This document shows positions 9,097-18,333 of a stretch of 64,000 bases of DNA, piece by piece. The translations under genes and the position numbers were made by a program. Each line of letters opens with the position of its first letter. Position 1 is the first letter of the stretch. The notes under the pieces were generated by a model that saw only the letters and a program-made list of their open reading frames with translations, did no database searches and was not told where the DNA came from. This stretch comes from Sphingobacterium griseoflavum (GTDB lineage: Bacteria; Bacteroidota; Bacteroidia; Sphingobacteriales; Sphingobacteriaceae), in assembly GCF_014653155.1 (NCBI RefSeq), contig NZ_BNAF01000001.1:1-64000 (forward strand). The letters run 5' to 3'.

Positions 9097-9912
9097 TTAA
9101 AGTAGTAGATTTTTATTTTTTACATATTCGCTTGGACGTACCCCAATGATTTTGTTGAAGGTGTTGCTAAATGTAGGCAAACTGCTGTATCCGACGCGCA
9201 GTGCAACTTCGTTGATATGTAATTTCTCATCCAAAAGGAGTTTCAAGGCTGAAAGCATACGTAAGATGGTATAGTATTGGATGAACGACATATTAAGCTC
9301 GCGCTGGAAAAGACGGGCGAGTGTGCGCTCGCTGATATCAAATTCTTGGGCAAGCATTTTAAAACTGATGTTTTCATCGATACGATGGTCCAAGTAATTT
9401 ACAATGTCCTTAAGCTTTTCATGTTTCGGATAAGGAAGAGCGAGCGGTAATTCGGTATTGGAAACTTCGGGAAGGATCAACTTGAATGCTTTCGCTATTG
9501 CGAATTTCGATGCTTCTGTCGGAGAGATGTTGCCGGTCCATCGGTTTGTAAACATGATAAATTCAATCAGGAAATCGTTCACAGGATAAATGTTTACCCG
9601 ATCAAAAAAATCCGTATCCGTATGGAACGCCGGGAAATATAGGTTGCGCATGATCACCTGCGGGCTACTGGGGTGGATACTATGCCGTATCCCGGCGGGG
9701 ATCCATATGTAATGTCGCGCCGGGAGGAAGTAGCTCTTTTCTGGTGTTTTCAAGAACACTATTCCGCCTTCCGTGTACAGAAACTGCCCCTTTTTGTGGC
9801 TATGCTCGGCAATAAACGTTTCGCCCATGACGGCGTGGTGGCAATAGATGCTGTCAGCAAACGAGTCTACCTCGGTCATGTAATATTTGTCGACATATAA
9901 CTTATTGTCCAT
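9097..9912 (-). CDS. AraC family transcriptional regulator
   Basis: A 271-residue regulator: an N-terminal cupin-like sensor domain (residues about 15-110, with HSHKKGQFLY and PARHYIWIPAG) and a C-terminal double helix-turn-helix (about 175-268). The first reads ISERTLARLFQRE and the second ends with the family signature GYSSLPTFSNTFNKIIGVRPSEY. I start at ATG 9912 (MDNKLY); the frame extends 18 codons further up without family likeness. It is divergent from the CoA-transferase gene and immediately upstream of the DUF1080 gene; either could be its target. Ligand unknown. Confidence 0.9.
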   Translation of the reverse strand: MDNKLYVDKYYMTEVDSFADSIYCHHAVMGETFIAEHSHKKGQFLYTEGGIVFLKTPEKSYFLPARHYIWIPAGIRHSIHPSSPQVIMRNLYFPAFHTDTDFFDRVNIYPVNDFLIEFIMFTNRWTGNISPTEASKFAIAKAFKLILPEVSNTELPLALPYPKHEKLKDIVNYLDHRIDENISFKMLAQEFDISERTLARLFQRELNMSFIQYYTILRMLSALKLLLDEKLHINEVALRVGYSSLPTFSNTFNKIIGVRPSEYVKNKNLLL

Positions 9913-10233
9913 AGCGTGCCTTTTTCTTGAGGTTATAAATCTCATGTTTTTTAATGATATAACCAAGATAGTTCAGGGTATCGTGTACGGAAAACTATGT
10001 TTTGTTGCATGAAGCGAGCTGCCTTTCGGTTTCGAAAGTGGTCTTTACTTGATGATTCTTTTGTTGCTTGATATCTGTCGGGATCTGTATGGCAGTGGTT
10101 TGATGCTGAACGGACTCCTATACCGCTAGGGAATTTTGATAATAATGTGTCGCATGTTAATAAAATACGTAGTGAAAATATGCGTATTATTGTTTATCCT
10201 ATTTTGGGACCTTTGGATCGGGTTTGTTAATCA
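9913..10233. other. Intergenic region between divergent genes
   Basis: A 321-base stretch with no convincing gene. It must hold the promoters of the AraC-type gene and of the CoA-transferase gene. The only internal symmetry I see is a 6-bp inverted repeat AATACG / CGTATT (10164-10169, 10183-10188), too short to call an operator. Confidence 0.5.
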
Positions 10234-11730
10234 ATGAACATGGCTTACGAGAGAATAAAACTAGAACGATTAAAAGACAAAGTGATGTCGGCGGAAGATG
10301 CCGTGCTTTTGTTTGAAAATGATATGCTGGTCGGGGCCAGCGGTTTTACGAAGGCTGGCGACAGTAAGGTGGTGTTGGAGGCGTTGGCAAAACGGGCCAA
10401 AACGGAAGGTATTAAGATCACACTGATGACGGGTGCGTCGCTGGGCCACGATACCGATGGGAAACTTGCGGAAGCGGGTGCGCTAAAGAAACGGATGCCG
10501 TTTCAGGTAGACCGCGTACTGCGTAACAAGATCAATGCTGGGGAGGTGCTTTTCATCGATCAGCACTTAAGTGAAAGTGTGGAGTTATTGCACAATAAAG
10601 TAACACCCCCGCTGGATATTGCCGTTATCGAAGTTGCTTACATCGATCGTGATGGAAGCTTGGTGCCCACCACATCGGTAGGGAATTCGGCTACGTTTGC
10701 GGAGTTGGCCGATAAGATCATATTGGAGGTCAACACCGCCATTCCTATGGAGATTTACGGTTTGCATGATATCTATAAGGCGGAAAATTATCCCTATCGC
10801 AATGTGATCCCGATCGTTGCACCATGGAACAAAATTGGCAGGAAGACCATTCCTGTTAATCCGGACAAGATTGTGGGTATTGTGTTTACCGATAAAAAAG
10901 ACAGCCCTGCGGATATTGCGGAGCCGGACGAGAAAACGACGGCGATTGCCGGACATATCCTGAAGTTTTTTGAAAATGAAGTCCAGCTCGGACATCTTAC
11001 AGACCGGCTTTTGCCCTTGCAGGCCGGTATAGGTAAAGTGGCTAATGCCGTGCTAACCGGGTTTAAGCAAAGTAATTTCTACGATTTGACGATGTTCTCC
11101 GAAGTTTTGCAGGATAGCACGTTTGATTTGATAGACGCAGGTGTACTTTCTTTTGCTTCAGCCTCGTCCATTACGGTGTCTGCCGCTTGTTATGAACGGG
11201 TTTTTGGCAACCTGCAAAAATACCGCGACAAAATTGTCTTACGCCCTCAAAACATTTCAAATACGCCTGGGCTAATACGCAGGCTCGGTATCATAGCCAT
11301 CAATACGGCGATAGAATTTGACATTTACGGAAATGTTAACTCTACGCATTTAGGCGGTACTAAAATTATGAATGGTATCGGAGGATCGGGTGATTTTGCC
11401 CGTAATGCTTATCTAAGTGTTTTTGTCACACAGGCGGCGTCTAAAGGAAATACAATCTCCCACGTATTACCGATGGTTTCGCATGTAGACCATACCGAAC
11501 ATGATGTTGATATTCTGGTGACGGATATCGGTTTGGCAGATCTTCGGGGTTTGGCGCCAAGGGAACGCGCCCAAAAGATTATCGATAATTGTGTGCACCC
11601 GGATTTTAAAGACGAATTGCAATCTTATTTTGATAGAGCCTCTGCAAGAGGTGGACATACGCCGCACCTGCTGGAAGAGTCCTTCAGTTGGCATATCCGT
11701 TTGTCGGAAACGGGATCCATGAAGAAATAG
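10234..11730 (+). CDS. Acetyl-CoA hydrolase/transferase family protein (succinate CoA-transferase type)
   Basis: A 498-residue class I CoA-transferase that moves CoA between short acids; the length and C-terminal RGLAPRERAQKI..HPDF segment fit the succinate:acetate CoA-transferase branch (AarC/Ach1/SucCoAT). The expected catalytic glutamate lies in MFSEVLQDS at residue 290, and the CoA-binding glycine-rich loop is in MNGIGGSGDFARNA. Start at ATG 10234, with ATG 10240 as an alternative. It stands alone on its strand. Whether it acts as a hydrolase or a transferase cannot be told from sequence. Confidence 0.9.
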   Translation: MNMAYERIKLERLKDKVMSAEDAVLLFENDMLVGASGFTKAGDSKVVLEALAKRAKTEGIKITLMTGASLGHDTDGKLAEAGALKKRMPFQVDRVLRNKINAGEVLFIDQHLSESVELLHNKVTPPLDIAVIEVAYIDRDGSLVPTTSVGNSATFAELADKIILEVNTAIPMEIYGLHDIYKAENYPYRNVIPIVAPWNKIGRKTIPVNPDKIVGIVFTDKKDSPADIAEPDEKTTAIAGHILKFFENEVQLGHLTDRLLPLQAGIGKVANAVLTGFKQSNFYDLTMFSEVLQDSTFDLIDAGVLSFASASSITVSAACYERVFGNLQKYRDKIVLRPQNISNTPGLIRRLGIIAINTAIEFDIYGNVNSTHLGGTKIMNGIGGSGDFARNAYLSVFVTQAASKGNTISHVLPMVSHVDHTEHDVDILVTDIGLADLRGLAPRERAQKIIDNCVHPDFKDELQSYFDRASARGGHTPHLLEESFSWHIRLSETGSMKK

Positions 11731-11775
11731 GAGAAAGGAAGGAGGTTGGCCTCTTTTTCTTTCGTTTTGAAGATG

Positions 11776-14187
11776 CTATCGTCTTGCTTTGCCAAATTTT
11801 CGTCTGCGAAACTGCTGTTGCGCAAGCGCAATGACGCTTAACAAGAGTATGGGCGCTGCTACATTTACCAGTTGCCACATTAGCTTTTGTTCCTTTATTT
11901 TGACGGGGTTCAGCAGTCTTAGTTTCACTGACCGATTTCTCAAGCCTATCAGGCTGTCATCGTGCAGCAGGTAGTCGACAGTGTTTTGCAGGAAGGCTTT
12001 ATTCGCAAATTGCCGTTCCATGTAGCGATCCCATCCTAATGGATAGGGCGATTGGTCTTTGCTGTCAATTTGGTTGATGAGCCAATCTGCATCTGCAAAT
12101 ACGAGCATCTTGCTAGTGTGGTGGATGTTCGTCAAATCAATTGGTTCGGCGATGTCGCTAGGTGCCGCCCTGTTTTCAAAAAGATAGGGGAATTCTCCGC
12201 TCAGCAATACGGCAACGGGATAGGGATGCGTATGGAATTTCTTTGGATCGGGCTCTTCCTCCACCATTTGTAAGCTGATGGACGCAGGAACGCGCCATCT
12301 CTTTGCAAACGCCGAAGAAGTCAATATGATATTTTTTTTGATAGATGGCGAACCCACGGTATCTAAGGTGCCGACAAACTCCGTACGGATGCCGTCCAGG
12401 TTTCGGACAATTGGATGAGATGAGGTGGGCGTTACGATGGGGAAGAAATACCAAGGGGCGAGTGCTATCTGTGGTTGCCCGGACATAGCGCCTACCGTGA
12501 TCGGAATCTGCCCGCATTGGAGGTCGGCAATGAGCTCATCATTCAGTCGTACACCATACATGAAGAGCTGGTCGTCTAAATTAAGCGAACGCGCTATGAG
12601 CGGCTGGCTACCGGTTTTTTGGAGGTGATGCAGGGATGCATCCACTTGATCGATCGCCCACACCACACGCCCACCATGCCGCACGAAATAATCGATCTTG
12701 TATTTATGACTTTCTTTAAATGCCGAGGTTGGTTTTACAATGAAAAGAAGCTTAAGCTGATCTAACGAGGCGTAGGTTACGGAGTCGAGATTGACACGCC
12801 CCACTTGATGCCCATCTGCCGCAAGGCACTGCATGGCATCGTATAGCTCTAGATCGCTAGGCTCCCCGTGGCCCTCCGTAAATCCTACAAAAGGGGGCTC
12901 CTGGCTATTCGCCTTTTTTAGGGCAGCGGTAAAAGCGTAGGCAAGATTTTGTATGGAGTTGTTGATTGCTTCTTCAGGAGAAACACTTTGCTTTTGTTGC
13001 AATAGGTTAACCAGGATTTCTTGTGTTCCGGAACGAATGACGGCGGTAGGGAAAATCAGTTTTTGGCTCCATCCCTGATCCGTCTTCACCCGAAGATTGG
13101 TGGGCTGTATGCCTCTCGATAGCAGGGCATCGGCAAAAGCCTGTTGTTCAGCTTGACTACCTTCCAAGGGATCGATCAAGGTATAGTCAAGTTTGCCAGG
13201 GGCATAGGATTTCAGATCGCTGGCCATATCCATAGCTGCTCGCTTTAGCTCGTTGAACCCGTTCGGTAAATCACCATCCAAAAAGATAGTGATGTGCACG
13301 GGGGCTTCCATACCCTGTAGTACTTCTTTTGTCGCCTCGCTTATACTAAATCGTCGATCTTCTGTCAAGTCTAACCGAATCGAATAAGAAAAGTATTGCT
13401 GGTTCAGGAGAAAGTAAGCTAAAAGAGTTGCTGTATACCACGTAAGTGTCTTGCTGCGTTTTCTGAAATGACGCCCCAAATGGCCGACGGTAAAAATGAT
13501 GAATAGCGCTGATACACTGAAGAAATAAATCAGATCGGCTAGGTCCAGGACCCCCCGGCTGATGCTGGTATAGTGCGCCTGCAACCCCAGTTTTTTTATA
13601 AACGCAGTACCTGCTTCGAAGGATAGCAAATCGCCCATGGCCTCGAGACCGTAATAGGCAAAAAATAGGGCAAATACGGCAAGTAAAAAAGCGACGATGG
13701 CATTTTTCGCTAGGGAGGAACAAAAGATGGCGATCGCGGCATAGGTACATGCTAGAAAGAAGAGCCCGAGGTATGATCCCAAAGTAGCACCGATGTCGAT
13801 ATTTCCGGTAGGACTAGCTAGCAGGTAGATGGTACAAGCGTAGATGGTTGTGGGGAGAATGGATAAAACAGCGATCCCCACGATGCCGAGATATTTTCCC
13901 GCGACAATTTGGAATAGGGTATTGGGCCGGCTAAAGAGCAGGTCGAACGTGCCCGCTTCTTTTTCTCCAGCTATACTGCGTGCGCCAATGGCAGGAATCA
14001 GGAAAAGAAAAAGATAAGGAGCGACAGCGAAGAAGCTATGCAGACTGGCGTATCCTCCATCAATAATAGAGGTGCTGGGGAAAATCCAAGCCAGCAATCC
14101 ACTAGCAAGTAAAAAAATGGCTATTGCCAAGTATCCTACCAGCGAATTGAAGAACGAATAAATTTCCTTTTTGAAGATGTTGATCAA
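11776..14187 (-). CDS. Fused GldF-GldG ABC transporter protein
   Basis: One continuous frame joins two proteins that are separate in Flavobacterium johnsoniae. Roughly residues 1-240 are a GldF-type permease with about six membrane helices and the ABC-2 signature ARSIAGEKEAGTFDLL. Residues about 245-770 are a GldG-type extracytoplasmic domain (LTEDRRFSISEATKEVL, IFLDGDLPNGFNELKRAA), closed by a C-terminal helix before the tail QQQFRRRKFGKARR. The first ATG at 14247 gives a poor N-terminus; TTG at 14187 gives MINIFKKEIYSF, like other GldF proteins, so I use it. Its ATPase partner is the GldA-type gene at 14929. Confidence 0.85.
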   Translation of the reverse strand: MINIFKKEIYSFFNSLVGYLAIAIFLLASGLLAWIFPSTSIIDGGYASLHSFFAVAPYLFLFLIPAIGARSIAGEKEAGTFDLLFSRPNTLFQIVAGKYLGIVGIAVLSILPTTIYACTIYLLASPTGNIDIGATLGSYLGLFFLACTYAAIAIFCSSLAKNAIVAFLLAVFALFFAYYGLEAMGDLLSFEAGTAFIKKLGLQAHYTSISRGVLDLADLIYFFSVSALFIIFTVGHLGRHFRKRSKTLTWYTATLLAYFLLNQQYFSYSIRLDLTEDRRFSISEATKEVLQGMEAPVHITIFLDGDLPNGFNELKRAAMDMASDLKSYAPGKLDYTLIDPLEGSQAEQQAFADALLSRGIQPTNLRVKTDQGWSQKLIFPTAVIRSGTQEILVNLLQQKQSVSPEEAINNSIQNLAYAFTAALKKANSQEPPFVGFTEGHGEPSDLELYDAMQCLAADGHQVGRVNLDSVTYASLDQLKLLFIVKPTSAFKESHKYKIDYFVRHGGRVVWAIDQVDASLHHLQKTGSQPLIARSLNLDDQLFMYGVRLNDELIADLQCGQIPITVGAMSGQPQIALAPWYFFPIVTPTSSHPIVRNLDGIRTEFVGTLDTVGSPSIKKNIILTSSAFAKRWRVPASISLQMVEEEPDPKKFHTHPYPVAVLLSGEFPYLFENRAAPSDIAEPIDLTNIHHTSKMLVFADADWLINQIDSKDQSPYPLGWDRYMERQFANKAFLQNTVDYLLHDDSLIGLRNRSVKLRLLNPVKIKEQKLMWQLVNVAAPILLLSVIALAQQQFRRRKFGKARR

Positions 14188-14292
14188 GGCAAAGCAGTTT
14201 TGTCCGCTCGAAAATAGCAAATTCAGGGCGCTAAAGCAAGAACGCACGTATCCGGATGGATCGTGCGTTTTTTGTATCTTGCAATGTAGGGA

Positions 14293-14871
14293 CTATCTTC
14301 TGCCTGGAAGGTAGATTTGGAAGCCGACGGCAACACCTAGGCCACTTTGTCCACCACCAGAGTTGACATTCGCTTTGCTATAGTTATAACCTGTCATCAC
14401 CTCCAACGCAACGGTCTGTGTGATGAAGTGCGCATAGCCAACGTTGGCGCCGAGAGCAAGCGACACGTCGCTACCAGGTTTACTGCCGGCAATTCCGATA
14501 TCGCCTTGTCCAAAAAAGCGACCAGATGAGCTTGCTCCTCCTGGAAAGTAATAACGCACAAACGGAGAGATACCATAATTGTAGACATTGTCGTCTCCTT
14601 TGATAGCTGTAAAGCCTAGGCTCGCTTGTGCACCGATAGCTAAACCATCCGTGACAAAATAACCTGCACGAGGATTAAGATTAATGTTAAACTGATCGCC
14701 TTCGAAGCTATATCCGATATTACCGATTGATCCTCCGACCATCCAGTTTCCCTGTTTAATAGGTTCTAGACCTACATTGGCTGTGGTTTGCGGAGTTGTT
14801 TCAATGCGCTGCGCTTCAGCAGTCAGCGCGAATCCCCCGATCAAAGCCATTAAAAATGTAAACTTTTTCAT
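14293..14871 (-). CDS. Outer membrane beta-barrel protein
   Basis: A 192-residue protein with signal peptide (residues 1-20, ends AEAQ), then repeated amphipathic beta-strands with alternating hydrophobic residues and glycine/asparagine turns, ending in a strand GVAVGFQIYLP. It looks like a small 8-strand OmpA/OmpW-like barrel. It sits between gldA and gldFG on the same strand, an unusual position. Function unknown. Its leader contains an 8-bp inverted repeat (14879-14909). Confidence 0.78.
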   Translation of the reverse strand: MKKFTFLMALIGGFALTAEAQRIETTPQTTANVGLEPIKQGNWMVGGSIGNIGYSFEGDQFNINLNPRAGYFVTDGLAIGAQASLGFTAIKGDDNVYNYGISPFVRYYFPGGASSSGRFFGQGDIGIAGSKPGSDVSLALGANVGYAHFITQTVALEVMTGYNYSKANVNSGGGQSGLGVAVGFQIYLPGRR

Positions 14872-14878
14872 ATCTAAT

Positions 14879-14909
14879 CAAGTGTTAAAATGTATATTAT
14901 AAACACTTG
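14879..14909. repeat. Inverted repeat in the leader of the barrel gene
   Basis: CAAGTGTT (14879-14886) and AACACTTG (14902-14909) form a perfect 8-bp inverted repeat with a 15-base AT-rich spacer, directly upstream of the barrel start at 14871. It could be a protein binding site or a 5' UTR hairpin. There is no T-run on either side, which speaks against a terminator. Confidence 0.5.
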
Positions 14910-14928
14910 GCAAAAAAAATAGTTTGAA

Positions 14929-15636
14929 TTATTTTGTTAAGCGTACAAAAATTTCTTCCAGCGATTGACCCGGGTATTTGGTAGCCATGTCGGCTACACG
15001 GAAATGGTCGCGAATCTTTCCCAGGTGTAGAATGATGACTTCATCACATATGGCTTCCACCTCTTGCAAGAGGTGAGTGGATAGAAGTACCGTTTTTTCT
15101 CGGCCCAGTTCCTTGATCAGGGCACGAATTTCGATAATTTGGTTCGGATCTAAGCCGGCGGTCGGTTCGTCCAACAGCAAAACCTTCGGGTTATGGATCA
15201 TGCATAAGGCTAACCCTACACGCTGTCTGTACCCTTTTGAAAGCTGTGCAATCTTTTTGTGCTGTACCTCCAACAGTCCCGTTTGTCGGATCACAGCTTC
15301 CATGCGTTCGGACTTATTCGCTATGCGGTGCGTATTCGCCTCGTAGTCTATCAGCTCGGTGACATACATATCTGCGTACAACGGATTGTTTTCGGAAAGG
15401 AAGCCAATTTCCTTTTTTGCTTGTAAGGGCTTTTTCTTCACATCGATGTCTGCGATTTCGTATGTGCCAGCACTGTCGGGAAGCAAGCCCGCTAAAATCT
15501 TCATCGTTGTCGACTTCCCTGCACCGTTTGGTCCAAGAAAACCAACGATACTGTGCCGCTGTGTCTCAAAGGTTACACCATCCAGCGCAAGCTGTGTGCC
15601 ATATCGTTTTGTTAGTTGATCTACTTTAATGGACAT
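14929..15636 (-). CDS. gldA: ABC transporter ATP-binding protein, GldA-like
   Basis: A 235-residue ATPase with Walker A GPNGAGKS (residues 35-42), signature LSKGYRQR, Walker B LLLDEPTAGLDP and the switch histidine in LLSTHLLQEVE. Close in form to GldA, the ATPase of the GldAFG transporter linked to gliding in Flavobacterium; in this group the same genes are widespread in non-gliding species. The partner permease/GldG fusion is two genes downstream on the same strand. Confidence 0.87.
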   Translation of the reverse strand: MSIKVDQLTKRYGTQLALDGVTFETQRHSIVGFLGPNGAGKSTTMKILAGLLPDSAGTYEIADIDVKKKPLQAKKEIGFLSENNPLYADMYVTELIDYEANTHRIANKSERMEAVIRQTGLLEVQHKKIAQLSKGYRQRVGLALCMIHNPKVLLLDEPTAGLDPNQIIEIRALIKELGREKTVLLSTHLLQEVEAICDEVIILHLGKIRDHFRVADMATKYPGQSLEEIFVRLTK

Positions 15637-15678
15637 CTGTTCGTTGCGTTTGGGAGGTCATGCATGACCTTGGTAAAT

Positions 15679-16626
15679 CTAATCAATATACGGAGATGAT
15701 AGTCCTCGTTTTCGTATATAATACTGCAACGATTTTGCAGCTTGCACCGGCCTATCCGTGCTGAGGATGTCGGCACCCCGCTCAATAAATTCGGCATAGA
15801 GCTGGTCTCCGCGTGTCTCGGCTTGTCTATCCAGATTTCCCATTGTTCCCAAGATGCACAGGATGCCGTGCTGGTGCAAAAGGTCGGTCAACTGCCTGTC
15901 AGCTTCTTTCGTGCCTATAAACGCTAGGATGCGCGTGTCGGGCACGTCTGCGTCATTCAATCGAATAAGATCATCTGCGTTGCGTATTGATGCCGATATC
16001 ATCAGGTCAGGCGCCAAATTATTCACGAGAGCGGCTTGGTTCACATTGTAGGTTATTAATGCTACATATGCTTCTGCGTGGGTTTTGCGGATCGCATCGA
16101 CCACCAACCGATAAGGCACGTTTCGCTTGATATCCAAGGTGAAAATTACCTTACCTTTACCCCAAGCCAACGCTTCTTCCAATGTAGGAATCTGATAGGA
16201 AGTAAGGTTGCCCTGTGTATCCTTCAAGCGCAGTTTCTTTAGCTCCTCGAGTGTCTTATGAATCGTGTTTCCTTTGCCCGTGGTGGTTCTGTCCAAGGTC
16301 TCATCGTGCATCAATACCAGCACGGAATCTTTCGAAAGTGCAATGTCACATTCTATTATCGATGGGGTTTTGTAGGCGACACGTTGGAACGTTTCAAGCG
16401 CGTTTTCCGGGTAGTCCAAATCGGGGCCACCCCGGTGCGCGCTAACCAACGGAACCCGTTTATCAGAATACGTTAGGAATTTATGTAGATCTTCTACGCC
16501 TGCAAAATTAAAAATTTGATTGTGCTTCCCTAAGTGTCCAAGATCTGCTGTGCCGTTTGTACGGAAACAAGCTGTGGTAGAGAGGATGCAAAGGGCGCAA
16601 ATGATAAATTTAAGACGGATCTTCAT
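15679..16626 (-). CDS. Glycerophosphodiester phosphodiesterase family lipoprotein
   Basis: A 315-residue enzyme of the GDPD family, which splits glycerophosphodiesters to glycerol-3-phosphate and an alcohol. The signal peptide ends STTAC, so it is likely a lipoprotein facing the periplasm. The catalytic motif HRGGPDLDYPEN starts near residue 64, followed by IECDIALSKD (metal-binding Glu/Asp) and MHDETLDRTT (general histidine). It overlaps the end of aroK by 17 bases, so it is translated from the same operon. Confidence 0.9.
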   Translation of the reverse strand: MKIRLKFIICALCILSTTACFRTNGTADLGHLGKHNQIFNFAGVEDLHKFLTYSDKRVPLVSAHRGGPDLDYPENALETFQRVAYKTPSIIECDIALSKDSVLVLMHDETLDRTTTGKGNTIHKTLEELKKLRLKDTQGNLTSYQIPTLEEALAWGKGKVIFTLDIKRNVPYRLVVDAIRKTHAEAYVALITYNVNQAALVNNLAPDLMISASIRNADDLIRLNDADVPDTRILAFIGTKEADRQLTDLLHQHGILCILGTMGNLDRQAETRGDQLYAEFIERGADILSTDRPVQAAKSLQYYIRKRGLSSPYID

Positions 16627-17131
16627 AGTTTGCTATGGCTTGGGAAAGTGCATCCACAGAGGTGTTTAATTGATCGATATGAAGCTGCGCCCGCTTATAA
16701 AAAGATTCGCGTTGACCTAATTTATCTTCGATGAACTGCAGCAGTGCTTCGCCCCGCAGTCCTTTCAAAGCCGGGCGGTTGGCGATTTTGGATTGTTGCA
16801 GTCTGGCATGTAACGCCCTAGGTGTCATCTGCAGATAAACTGCTAACCCATTTGCCAAGATCCAGTCCATGTTATCAAAATAGCAAGGGCTTCCACCTCC
16901 GGTTGATAAAACAACATCTAGTCCGCCATGCTCTTTCAAAACCTGGCTTTCCAGTATCCGGAATTGCTCTTCACCGTGCTTTTCGAAATATTCCGGAATC
17001 GACATCCCTACGCGATCAACGATCAAGTGATCGAGGTCTATAAATTTTTTCTGCAGCTGGTTGGCGAGCTTTCGTCCTAGCGTTGTCTTTCCGCTTCCCA
17101 TAAAGCCGATCAGGAAGATAGGTTTATCCAT
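16610..17131 (-). CDS. aroK: Shikimate kinase
   Basis: A 173-residue kinase phosphorylating shikimate at the 3-hydroxyl in aromatic amino acid synthesis. The P-loop GFMGSGKT is at residues 9-16, the DLD substrate motif near 32-34, the substrate-binding arginine in FRILE, and STGGGSPC is the Walker B-like motif. Length is normal. Its ATG shares one base with the stop of the upstream gene, and its 3' end overlaps the GDPD start, so all three are coupled. Confidence 0.95.
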   Translation of the reverse strand: MDKPIFLIGFMGSGKTTLGRKLANQLQKKFIDLDHLIVDRVGMSIPEYFEKHGEEQFRILESQVLKEHGGLDVVLSTGGGSPCYFDNMDWILANGLAVYLQMTPRALHARLQQSKIANRPALKGLRGEALLQFIEDKLGQRESFYKRAQLHIDQLNTSVDALSQAIANYEDPS

Positions 17132-18330
17132 TATTTTGCTAAATACTCTTTTTCTAATTCTTCCTTTGACGGAAACGTAATTTTAGACCATTTTTTGATG
17201 ACCACCCCGTTCTGCATGAGCATGACGCCCGGATTGGACCTTACCATACTTTTCAAAGGTACCGCATCTGCGTAAAACATCTCGAGCACCAGGTCCATTT
17301 CCTCGTTGAGGCTATTCGCGATTTGCGCCGAACTTGCTGTCAATAATACCGCACGCAGGTTGTAGTCGGCGGAAAGATCCCGGATGGTCGTGTTTATACG
17401 ATCTAGCGCAATCATGTCCGTTGTAGATAGTTTATCAGCATAGGTGCTCACGACAACGAAGTTGTAGTACGGATTGGTAATGATCTCTTGGGTTACATCG
17501 TTTCCATCAGCGTCCGAAATCAACAGATCCGTGATGGGGATTTGATATCCTTTTTTGACCAGGCGCGAAGAAGGCTCGCCAACCACCTCCCAGTTTTCGT
17601 CTTCCCAGATTCCAGCCATGTATTCTTTGTCTGTCACTTTTTTGGATTCGCCAGTGCGGATGTTTTTGATCTCGTAAATGTATTCGAAAACATCCCCTTC
17701 CTTTCCTTCCGGTAGTACCATCAGAGCTGGAATATTATTACCTTCTTTATAAGGTAGGAAATCGATAATAGGGAGAAAGTAAAGGGTGTATATCCCGATA
17801 CCAAACGAAAATAGCACCACCAAGGTTGCTGCGATACTTCTTGCCGTCCCCTTTTTCATGATCGGGGTGATCCTGTTCCGATAGCGGAAAATGATCAGGA
17901 TGAATACCAGCAATATCAGATCTTTCAGGAAGGATTGCCAAGGGGTAAGCGGTATGGCATCACCGAAACAGCCACAGGAGGTCACTACTTCGAAAAATGC
18001 CGAATAAAAAGTTAGAAAAGTAAAGAAGATGATCAGAAGCAGTAAGCCCCAAGCAACCTTTTGTCTATGCAAGCCCAACAGGAGGAAGGCGCCAAGAACA
18101 ATTTCGAAGCCACAGATCAAGATCGCGATCCAGGCGCTGTAATCGTTTAACGCGTCCAGATGGAACACGTGGAAGTATTCCTGAAGTTTATAGCCAAATC
18201 CTGTGGGATCGTTGGCTTTGATAAATCCGGAGAAAATAAATAGTACGCCTACGACAAGTCGGCTAAAGCCAAGCAACATGCTGCCCAGGTTTGCTTTTTT
18301 CTTACGTGTAGGATTAAAGTTTGTTTCCAT
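17131..18330 (-). CDS. BT_3928 family (DoxX-like) membrane protein
   Basis: A 399-residue protein with four DoxX/MauE-like membrane helices in the first 150 residues (LFIFSGFIKANDPTGFGYKL is the recognisable first part), a fifth helix near 165-185, and a soluble C-terminal domain of about 200 residues that resembles a thioredoxin-like fold without the CXXC motif. A SCGCFGD cysteine cluster sits between helices 3 and 4. DoxX/MauE-like proteins are linked to quinone or thiol redox chemistry; the role of this one is unknown. It lies 3 bases downstream of the DUF1599 gene, a pairing common in Bacteroidota. Confidence 0.85.
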   Translation of the reverse strand: METNFNPTRKKKANLGSMLLGFSRLVVGVLFIFSGFIKANDPTGFGYKLQEYFHVFHLDALNDYSAWIAILICGFEIVLGAFLLLGLHRQKVAWGLLLLIIFFTFLTFYSAFFEVVTSCGCFGDAIPLTPWQSFLKDLILLVFILIIFRYRNRITPIMKKGTARSIAATLVVLFSFGIGIYTLYFLPIIDFLPYKEGNNIPALMVLPEGKEGDVFEYIYEIKNIRTGESKKVTDKEYMAGIWEDENWEVVGEPSSRLVKKGYQIPITDLLISDADGNDVTQEIITNPYYNFVVVSTYADKLSTTDMIALDRINTTIRDLSADYNLRAVLLTASSAQIANSLNEEMDLVLEMFYADAVPLKSMVRSNPGVMLMQNGVVIKKWSKITFPSKEELEKEYLAK

Positions 18331-18333
18331 GTG

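Noticed and set aside
10164..10188. 6-bp inverted repeat AATACG/CGTATT near the AraC-type and CoA-transferase promoters
   Set aside because: Arms too short and expected by chance; AraC-type proteins usually bind direct repeats.
11735..11765. Possible terminator after the CoA-transferase gene
   Set aside because: GAGG-TTGG-CCTC stem is only 4 bp before the T-run; plausible but not strong enough to list.
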